Shown piece by piece: positions 39,867-46,098 of a stretch of 46,098 bases of DNA. Numbering within the stretch: position 1 is the stretch's first letter; every line of letters starts with the position of its first letter. The notes below the pieces were generated by a model that was given only the letters and a program-made list of their open reading frames with translations, made no database searches and was not told the DNA's origin. A program made the translations under genes and the position numbers. The stretch is from Oscillospiraceae bacterium (GTDB lineage Bacteria; Bacillota; Clostridia; Oscillospirales; UBA929), in assembly GCA_009782475.1 (NCBI GenBank), contig WRIZ01000018.1:1-46098 (forward strand), given 5' to 3'.

Positions 39867-42026
39867 CTAATACTTTCCGAAATCCCCACCGTCAGTTTGC
39901 GGCGTTTTACTCGGCATGGCAATCTGTTTGACCGTGCCCCTCGACCCTGAAGACAGTTGCGTACCGTCATCTTTCAGCTTAAACTGCGAGACCAAGTCCT
40001 CCAGCATAGCCGTCTGCCCGTTCATTTCCTCCGACATGGCGGCATTTTGTTCGGCGGTTGCGCTGTTCTGTTGTATAACTTGGGTCACTCGGTTAATGCT
40101 TGTGTTCACTTGATCCATAACAGTGCTTTGCTGGGTTGAAACGGACTGTATTTTTTCGGTCTGCCGCGCGTTTTTTTGTGCAATTTCAGCTACCGACAAT
40201 AAACTCGCGTTGACCTTTTCAACAATTTGATTCCCTTCATAAACACTCTGCGAGCTGCTTTCGATCAAGGCAGCCGTTTTTTTCGCGGCATCCGCAGACT
40301 TGGACGCCAAGTTGCGGACTTCTTCTGCGACAACCGCGAACCCCTTGCCGTGCTGACCCGCGCGGGCCGCTTCGACGGCGGCGTTGAGCGCGAGGATATT
40401 TGTTTGGAAAGCGATGTCGTCAATGACCTTTGTTGTGTTCGTAATATTTCTAGATTTTTCGTCAATCGACTTCATAGCCGCCGTCATCTGTCTCATTTGC
40501 TCTATGCACACGCCCATCAATGTTCCGGCTTGCTGAACGTCGGTCAAGGTTTCTGTAGCGGTATCCTCGTTGTCTTTAGTCATACGGCTGATTTCCGTGA
40601 TTGATGTCAATAATGTTTCCACCGAGGCGGCCTGCTGGATAGATCCATGCGCCAAGGCCTGCGCGCCGTCCGCAATCTGCTTTGAGCCGGAGAATACTTG
40701 CGCGGTTGAACTGTTGATTTCACCGAATATACGATTGAGGTTATTCGCCATATGGTTTACCGATCTGCCCAAAACATCCTCTTCGGAGAGCTGCTCTATC
40801 GCAACATTCAAGTCGCCGTTTGCCATTGTGTCAAGCTCTTTGGCGACATTGCCGATATGTTGAATCGTCCCGCCGAAAGCCCTGGCGCAGCGGCCTATCT
40901 CATCCTGCCATAAAGAACATTCCTGCGCGCTTTGCATGACTTTCGGCGGAAAATTCAGATTACCCGTTGTCCCAAGCTGTTCCAATGCCCTTGACATCAT
41001 GATGAGCGGATTGCTGATCTGGCCGGAAATATACAGAGCAATCAAAACAGCGACGGCAATGGCAATCAGCGCAACGACAATGGCGATGATCAGAGATAGA
41101 CTGTTATACGAGATTGTTGTATCAACGGCGTCATATACCGAGTCCGCCAAATCGCTCAGAAACTCGTTCGCCGCATCATAGGCAATATTGCCCAAACGCT
41201 GCGCTTCGGCAATAGCCGCTTTGTTTTGCTTGTTGGTGCTGTCAAAAGCATAAAAGGCTGCCCTATAGCCGTTCAATGCGTCAACCGTGGCATATGCGGT
41301 GTCTTGTGTCCCTTGGTTGCGCGCGACGTCGCCGTTTTCTTGCAGAAGCGCGATCACCCTGTCCATTTCAATAAAGAACTCCTCGCTCCGCGAGATGTCA
41401 TATGCCCTTGTCATGGATTCCCCCGTGCGGATCAGCATATCGATGTCCCTTATAAACACAACGGTTTCGTCCAGCCTCCCGACCCGGCGGAGTTTATCCT
41501 CCGATGTGGTGTCTTCCTGCGTTTCCCTCTCCCATATCTCCTGCTGATTCCGGTAAGTCGCGTCGGCTTTAAGGCGGAGTGCCTCCTGCTGCTCATCACT
41601 GGCGGCTACGGATTGCCGCAGCGCTTGGTTGCTCTCCTGAACCGCGGCGATGGACTTCTTCCAATCCAAAAATATGGTTTCAATCGCTTTGATCTTGCTT
41701 ACGTAATCGGATTTTGAAAGGTCATTGCCGATATAGCGGAGCATCTCTTCCAAATCGGCATAGACAACATCTATATCCCTGACTACACGCTCGTAAGCCT
41801 CGCCGCTTTTAACGATATGCGCCGCTTCCAAGTCAATGCTCGCTTCCAGATAATGGAGCGTAAACGTTTTGGTTATGGTTTGCAGGTCGGTATCGAACTT
41901 TACATTGGCTAAGTTCGCGGAAGTCTGCGCGTTTGATACGAAAACCACGGCAACAATGATGACAAGCATCGCAATGGCTACCCCGAATCCAAGCAGGATT
42001 TTTACTCTGACTTTCAGGTTTTTCAT
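39867..42026 (-). CDS. Methyl-accepting chemotaxis protein
   Basis: This 719-residue receptor has a first membrane helix at about 11-32, a four-helix-type periplasmic region (about 33-300, no Cache signature) and a second helix at about 302-330 ([20 protein letters not shown]). A HAMP-like region and the signalling hairpin follow, with its conserved tip [38 protein letters not shown]. The last 20 residues end in [16 protein letters not shown], like the two sister MCPs. Third MCP of the operon, 54 nt after the 610-residue one. Ligand unknown. Confidence 0.95.
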   Translation of the reverse strand: MKNLKVRVKILLGFGVAIAMLVIIVAVVFVSNAQTSANLANVKFDTDLQTITKTFTLHYLEASIDLEAAHIVKSGEAYERVVRDIDVVYADLEEMLRYIGNDLSKSDYVSKIKAIETIFLDWKKSIAAVQESNQALRQSVAASDEQQEALRLKADATYRNQQEIWERETQEDTTSEDKLRRVGRLDETVVFIRDIDMLIRTGESMTRAYDISRSEEFFIEMDRVIALLQENGDVARNQGTQDTAYATVDALNGYRAAFYAFDSTNKQNKAAIAEAQRLGNIAYDAANEFLSDLADSVYDAVDTTISYNSLSLIIAIVVALIAIAVAVLIALYISGQISNPLIMMSRALEQLGTTGNLNFPPKVMQSAQECSLWQDEIGRCARAFGGTIQHIGNVAKELDTMANGDLNVAIEQLSEEDVLGRSVNHMANNLNRIFGEINSSTAQVFSGSKQIADGAQALAHGSIQQAASVETLLTSITEISRMTKDNEDTATETLTDVQQAGTLMGVCIEQMRQMTAAMKSIDEKSRNITNTTKVIDDIAFQTNILALNAAVEAARAGQHGKGFAVVAEEVRNLASKSADAAKKTAALIESSSQSVYEGNQIVEKVNASLLSVAEIAQKNARQTEKIQSVSTQQSTVMDQVNTSINRVTQVIQQNSATAEQNAAMSEEMNGQTAMLEDLVSQFKLKDDGTQLSSGSRGTVKQIAMPSKTPQTDGGDFGKY

Positions 42027-42080
42027 ACAAATTTCTCCTTTTGCGGTTGTTTGTCCACCTGCGTGGCTTTCTTTACTGCT

Positions 42081-43913
42081 CTAATACTTCCCGAAATCCC
42101 CGCCGCCGTTTTGCGGCGTTCTTTCCGGCATGGCGATTTGGCGGCCGGAGGTTGCGGGCAGCCTTTTTGCGCGCGCGGATTGACCGCCGTCTTTCAACTT
42201 GAACTGCGCGACCAGTTCCTCCAGCATGGACGACTGACCGCTCATCTCTTCGCTGGCGGCCGCGCTTTCCTCCGCCGTCGCGCTGTTCTGCTGCACGACG
42301 TTCGCCACTTGGTCTATGCCCGCGTTGATTTGCGTGATCCCGGCTGTTTGTTCATCGGATGCTTGCGCTATCTCGCTTACGATTTGGCTGCTCTCGTTGA
42401 TGCCGGACACGATTTCCGCAAGGCTGGCGGCTGTTTCATCCGCAATGCGTGTACCCAATTCCGCTTTCTCCATTGAGTTCTCAATCATCTCTCCGGTTTC
42501 CCTCGCCGCGTCCGCGCTCTTGCTGGCGAGATTGCGGACTTCCTCCGCGACAACGGCAAAACCTTTGCCGTGCTGTCCGGCCCGCGCCGCTTCCACGGCG
42601 GCGTTCAAGGCGAGGATATTAGTCTGAAACGCGATGTCGTCAATGACTTTGATAACCTTTTTGATATTTTGGCTGGCCGTGTTGATGTCCTTAACGGCGG
42701 TGGTCATTTCATCCATCTGACGGCTGCCTTTTTCGGCGTTTTGCTTAATGGTATTGGCAAGAACGGCGGCTTTCCCCGCCTTTTCGGCGTTGTCTTTTGT
42801 CTTCACTGCGATCTCGGTGATGGAGGCGGACAGCTGCTCTATAGAGGACGCCTGCTCCGTCGAGCCTTGCGCCAATGATTGTGCGCCATCGGCAATTTGC
42901 TTCGAGCCGGATGATACTTGCGCGGTGGACTGATTGATTTCCCCGAATAAAGTATTCAAGCTGTTTACCATATGCACAAGCGCCTTGCCCATTACATCGC
43001 GGTCGGAGAGGATTTCAAGCTCGGTGGTCAAGTCGCCGTCGGCGACAAGGTTCAGCTCTTCGGAAATATGCGATACGTGCTGGACAAACGCGGCCGCGCC
43101 GCTGCTCAAATCGCCGATTTCGTCTTTGATTTTGGAAAGGACTTCAATATTTTTGACGTCCTCGGGACGCAGACTGATGTCACCTGTCGCGCCTGCTTGC
43201 TTCAAAAACCCGGAGATTGTGCCAATCGGCTTGCCGATGAGGTTTGCTACATATAAAGCGATCAGGATCGCCAAAATCGCGGCGACAACGGCTATCCCTA
43301 TCAACAGGTAAACGGTCGTGACCGATGCGGCCTCCGCGTTGGCGGTATTCACATCCACCGCTTCGTTTGACACATCAAGAATCGCTTGAACCGCGTCCCG
43401 GATTTCTGTGGCGATAGGCGCGCCCAATGCTATGACCTCAAGGGATAAATTGTGGTCGTCCTTTCGCGCGGCGTCAAACATTGGCTCCATAAAATTGCTG
43501 AGGTACCGCGCGGCGATCCGGCGAACCTCTTCGGCGTTGTCTATCCGCAGCTTTATATCGGCGGCCGAAAGCAGCGGGTTGGTTCTGACCGCTTCTTCGT
43601 ACATATCTAAGAACCCTAAAGAAGTGTTATAAGACGCCGTAGCGTCGTTGATAAGCTCCTTGCTCCGCTCCAAATCGTATCCCGTATAGGTTGACAGGGT
43701 GGCGATGATGCGGCGGAGATCGCGGAAGTTGCTCTGGAACAGCGTTATGGCGTTCCGCCCTACCTCCACATGATCTACAACGGCTTCATAGGTATTGGTG
43801 ACGCTTTTAATCTGGATGACGGAGACGGCGGCAAGCGTTGCCATCAACGCGATGACCACCATGAAGCTGACGATCATCTTTGCCTTGACCTTGAGATTTT
43901 TGAACCATGCCAT
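42081..43913 (-). CDS. Methyl-accepting chemotaxis protein
   Basis: This 610-residue receptor has helices at about 9-30 and 200-224 with a helical sensor bundle between ([20 protein letters not shown], then a 4HB-type region). After HAMP the signalling domain has the same tip as the other MCPs and four-residue-spaced Gln/Glu methylation candidates. It ends [19 protein letters not shown] 43913 has TTGGAGG. It is 43 nt after cheW; the whole array is one transcriptional unit. Confidence 0.95.
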   Translation of the reverse strand: MAWFKNLKVKAKMIVSFMVVIALMATLAAVSVIQIKSVTNTYEAVVDHVEVGRNAITLFQSNFRDLRRIIATLSTYTGYDLERSKELINDATASYNTSLGFLDMYEEAVRTNPLLSAADIKLRIDNAEEVRRIAARYLSNFMEPMFDAARKDDHNLSLEVIALGAPIATEIRDAVQAILDVSNEAVDVNTANAEAASVTTVYLLIGIAVVAAILAILIALYVANLIGKPIGTISGFLKQAGATGDISLRPEDVKNIEVLSKIKDEIGDLSSGAAAFVQHVSHISEELNLVADGDLTTELEILSDRDVMGKALVHMVNSLNTLFGEINQSTAQVSSGSKQIADGAQSLAQGSTEQASSIEQLSASITEIAVKTKDNAEKAGKAAVLANTIKQNAEKGSRQMDEMTTAVKDINTASQNIKKVIKVIDDIAFQTNILALNAAVEAARAGQHGKGFAVVAEEVRNLASKSADAARETGEMIENSMEKAELGTRIADETAASLAEIVSGINESSQIVSEIAQASDEQTAGITQINAGIDQVANVVQQNSATAEESAAASEEMSGQSSMLEELVAQFKLKDGGQSARAKRLPATSGRQIAMPERTPQNGGGDFGKY

Positions 43914-43956
43914 TTTTTATTTCCTCCAATTTAATATCTAATTCTTGATTGACGGT

Positions 43957-44532
43957 CTATGAGACGTCGCGCAGTATACCGGCGTTGAAAATTAAAACGG
44001 TGCTGTCTGATTTTTCGCGCCTTGCCACCCGGCTGACATACTTCGAGTCCAATGAGCCGTCAGCTTTGTCAATAACGCCGGATTCAAACCGCGTTATATA
44101 CTCCACAGAAACAATCTGATCGACAATCACGCCGCGCTTTATCCCCTCAGTTTCAATGACCACCATCATGTAGCGGTCATCACCGTCTGATTTAGCGGAT
44201 CGATAATCCCCTACGCCAAACAGGGCGCGTAAATCAAGCAGCTCGATCATGTTTCCGCGTGACCGGGTAATACCGGGGCAATGGTTTTGTGCGTCCACGA
44301 TGGGAGTAATCTCCCCGACGATCTCGATTGACAATACATATTTGCTGTTGATGCCGTACTCCGTGCCGTCAAGGGCGAACACAATCCAAGGATACTCCGC
44401 TTCGGTGCGTTCCTGTTCGGCGTCCTCGCCAAGAAGTTCCCGCTGCAGTTCGGCTTTGAGTTCCGCTCTCAGTTCGTCCTTGAGTTTTTCCCTCGTTTCG
44501 TCATTTATTGTTTTGGCAGTTTCGCCGCTCAT
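43957..44532 (-). CDS. cheW: CheW-like chemotaxis coupling protein
   Basis: This 191-residue coupler links MCPs to the CheA kinase. The first 45 residues are a charged Lys/Glu-rich helix (KLKDELRAELKAELQRELLG), unusual in CheW. The CheW fold follows: WIVFALDGTEYGINSKYVLS, GITRSRGNMIELLDLRALFG, YMMVVIETEGIKRGVIVDQI. ATG 44532 has AAAGGAG. No cheA is in the window. It sits between the first MCP and the next two. Confidence 0.92.
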   Translation of the reverse strand: MSGETAKTINDETREKLKDELRAELKAELQRELLGEDAEQERTEAEYPWIVFALDGTEYGINSKYVLSIEIVGEITPIVDAQNHCPGITRSRGNMIELLDLRALFGVGDYRSAKSDGDDRYMMVVIETEGIKRGVIVDQIVSVEYITRFESGVIDKADGSLDSKYVSRVARREKSDSTVLIFNAGILRDVS

Positions 44533-44568
44533 TACAAATCACTCCTTTTTTTAAGGATATTTAACGGC

Positions 44569-46098
44569 TTAATATTTGCCGTAATCTCCAGATGTTCTTT
44601 CCGGCATGGTAAGCTGTTTTCTCGCGGGCTTTGAACCTGACAACAAGCGCCGTCCTGTTCCTTCGTCCTTCAACTTAAACTGCGCGACCAACTCTTCCAG
44701 CATAGACGACTGCCCGCTCATTTCTTCGCTGGCGGCGGCACTTTCCTCCGCCGTCGCGCTGTTCTGCTGAACGACATTGGCCACTTGGTCGATGCCTTGA
44801 TTGATCTGCGTGATCCCGGCGGATTGCTCATCGGATGCTTGCGCGATTTCCGTGATGATTTGGCTGCTCTCGTTGATGCCCTGCACGATCTCGGTGAGGC
44901 TGGCGGCTGTTTCATTGGCAATGCGCGTGCCCAGTTCGGCTTTCTCCATCGAGTTTTCGATCATCGTGCCGGTTTCCTTCGCCGCGTCCGCGCTCTTGGT
45001 AGCGAGATTCCGCACTTCCTCGGCGACGACGGCAAAGCCTTTGCCGTGCTGCCCCGCTCTTGCCGCTTCAACGGCGGCGTTGAGGGCTAAGATGTTGGTT
45101 TGGAAGGCGATGTCGTCGATGGTTTTGATGACCTTGCTGATGCTTTGGCTGGCTACGTTGATGTCCTTGACGGCGGTGGTCATTTCGTCCATTTGGCGGC
45201 TGCCTTTTTCGGCGTTATTCTTGATGGTGTTGGCAAGGACGGCCGCTTTCCCGGCTTTCTCGGCGTTGTCTTTCGTTTTCTGCGCGATCTCGGTGATGGA
45301 GGCGGATAACTGCTCTATGGAAGACGCCTGCTCGGTCGAGCCTTGTGCCAAGGACTGGGAGCCGTCGGCGATTTGCTTCGCGCCGGAGGACACTTGCGCG
45401 GTTGATTGGTTGATTTGATGCAGGGTGTCGTTTGTCTTGCCGAGCATATTGTTAATGGCCTTGTTCATCACATCGGCTTCACTTCTCACGGGAAGCTCAA
45501 CGGAATAGTCGCCGTCCGCGATTTGTTCCATCACAGCCGCTTGGGATTGAACACTGCTTGTGATGGACGCGAAAGCCCGTTCAAGCTGCGTGACTTCATT
45601 TTTCGTTGGCGATGTGCTGGAATCCAGCCCGGATATGCCTGTATCGCCAACAGCAATCCGCTCGGCCATCGCCGTTATGGCGGGCAGCTTTTTCAGGTTG
45701 CTGGTGACAAGGAGGAATGTGGTAAGCCCGGTCAGCACGATTAGCCCCAATCCAACCGCGACAACAATCCAAATCAATGTGGTGGAGGCTGCGGCCACGG
45801 TTTTTTGGGGTACAAACCCGCCGACAAGCCAATATCTTTCTGTATTGCCAATCTTCACGCCCGACCCTAAAAACTGGATATGGCTGTCTAATACATCGGA
45901 ATACGCCGCGACATTGAAACTTCCGCCCTTTTCGCGTATCGAATCAATATAGCTGGAATAGTCTTTCAGCCACGTTGACTTATAATCGGTGAGAATCATG
46001 CTTTCGTTCCTGTGAGTAGAGATCAACCCGCCGGGAGAAATGACGCTTAAATACCCGTCGTCAAGGATTGAACCGCTGTTCATGATGGATATGAGTTC
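44569..46098 (-). CDS. Methyl-accepting chemotaxis protein (5' end beyond the window)
   Basis: The frame is open to the right edge, so the ATG at 46083 is internal; 509 residues are visible. The visible sensor part ([20 protein letters not shown], then [15 protein letters not shown]) looks like a dCache domain. A membrane helix (about residues 85-115 of the visible part, [20 protein letters not shown]) leads to HAMP and the signalling domain, nearly identical to that of the neighbouring MCPs. It ends [12 protein letters not shown]. First gene of the array; cheW follows 36 nt downstream. Confidence 0.93.
   Translation of the reverse strand, partial: ELISIMNSGSILDDGYLSVISPGGLISTHRNESMILTDYKSTWLKDYSSYIDSIREKGGSFNVAAYSDVLDSHIQFLGSGVKIGNTERYWLVGGFVPQKTVAAASTTLIWIVVAVGLGLIVLTGLTTFLLVTSNLKKLPAITAMAERIAVGDTGISGLDSSTSPTKNEVTQLERAFASITSSVQSQAAVMEQIADGDYSVELPVRSEADVMNKAINNMLGKTNDTLHQINQSTAQVSSGAKQIADGSQSLAQGSTEQASSIEQLSASITEIAQKTKDNAEKAGKAAVLANTIKNNAEKGSRQMDEMTTAVKDINVASQSISKVIKTIDDIAFQTNILALNAAVEAARAGQHGKGFAVVAEEVRNLATKSADAAKETGTMIENSMEKAELGTRIANETAASLTEIVQGINESSQIITEIAQASDEQSAGITQINQGIDQVANVVQQNSATAEESAAASEEMSGQSSMLEELVAQFKLKDEGTGRRLLSGSKPARKQLTMPERTSGDYGKY

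Noticed and set aside
1-46098. tRNA, rRNA, insertion sequence or prophage genes
   Set aside because: No cloverleaf, rRNA segment, transposase, integrase or phage structural gene could be recognised on either strand.

Overview
The window looks like a chromosomal segment of an anaerobic, motile member of the Clostridia (Firmicutes), possibly a relative of the Oscillospiraceae. The grounds are: near-consensus sigma-A promoters with 16-18 nt spacers, strong Shine-Dalgarno (SD) sites with several TTG starts, a Firmicutes-type L10 leader, an era-recO pair, a DivIVA-like coiled-coil protein, a BceRS/BcrAB-like two-component/ABC cluster, L-lactate dehydrogenase, and a methyl-accepting chemotaxis protein (MCP)/CheW operon. 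This placement is inference. No 16S rRNA or tRNA gene was seen. Base composition is GC-moderate with a GC-rich core, while several accessory patches (about 0.25-1.5, 6.4-7.0 and 20.0-21.5 kb) are visibly AT-richer.

Layout. 0-8.2 kb is accessory: the end of an unknown gene; a coupled pair for a membrane-anchored and a secreted protein (minus strand); an MBOAT/DHHW pair for O-acetylation of a cell-surface polymer; a Phd/PIN toxin-antitoxin (TA) pair; L-lactate dehydrogenase; a small cysteine protein; an XRE regulator divergent from a BspA-like lipoprotein; and a RelB/RelE-like pair. 8.2-11.6 kb (minus) holds a response regulator, ABC ATPase, ABC permease and histidine kinase, probably for peptide-antibiotic resistance. 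11.6-19.1 kb (minus) is rpoB-rpoC. 19.2-21.5 kb carries a second TA pair and an AT-rich operon with a secreted matrixin-type metalloprotease.

21.6-30.8 kb is mostly housekeeping: rpsB-tsf, a TtcA-like tRNA thiolase, a DUF4160/DUF2442 pair, mtnA, trxA, a DivIVA-like protein, a glutamine amidotransferase, a YjjG-like phosphatase, and the L10 leader with rplJ-rplL. 30.8-34.5 kb (minus) has a cupin, a CmpB-like membrane protein, tadA, a zinc-ribbon membrane protein and a clan GH-A-like glycosidase. 34.5-39.6 kb (plus) is era-recO, uxaC, a RodA/FtsW protein and an unknown protein. 39.6-46.1 kb (minus) is a chemotaxis operon of MCP, CheW, MCP, MCP and a small gene broken by an in-frame TGA; the first MCP runs off the right edge.

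The most informative regulatory DNA is: four CTTAA-like direct repeats at an exact 11-bp period in front of the ABC operon; palindromic operators placed inside promoter spacers of two TA operons and of the lipoprotein gene; a duplicated promoter block (6423-6462 and 7674-7713); and a hairpin-rich repeat between rplJ and rplL. No CRISPR array, insertion sequence or prophage was found. I did not find a clearly new multi-gene defence system. The best candidates for undescribed biology are the matrixin operon, the coupled secreted pair at 261-1399, the conserved MCP C-terminal tails, and the TGA-interrupted gene at the end of the chemotaxis operon.
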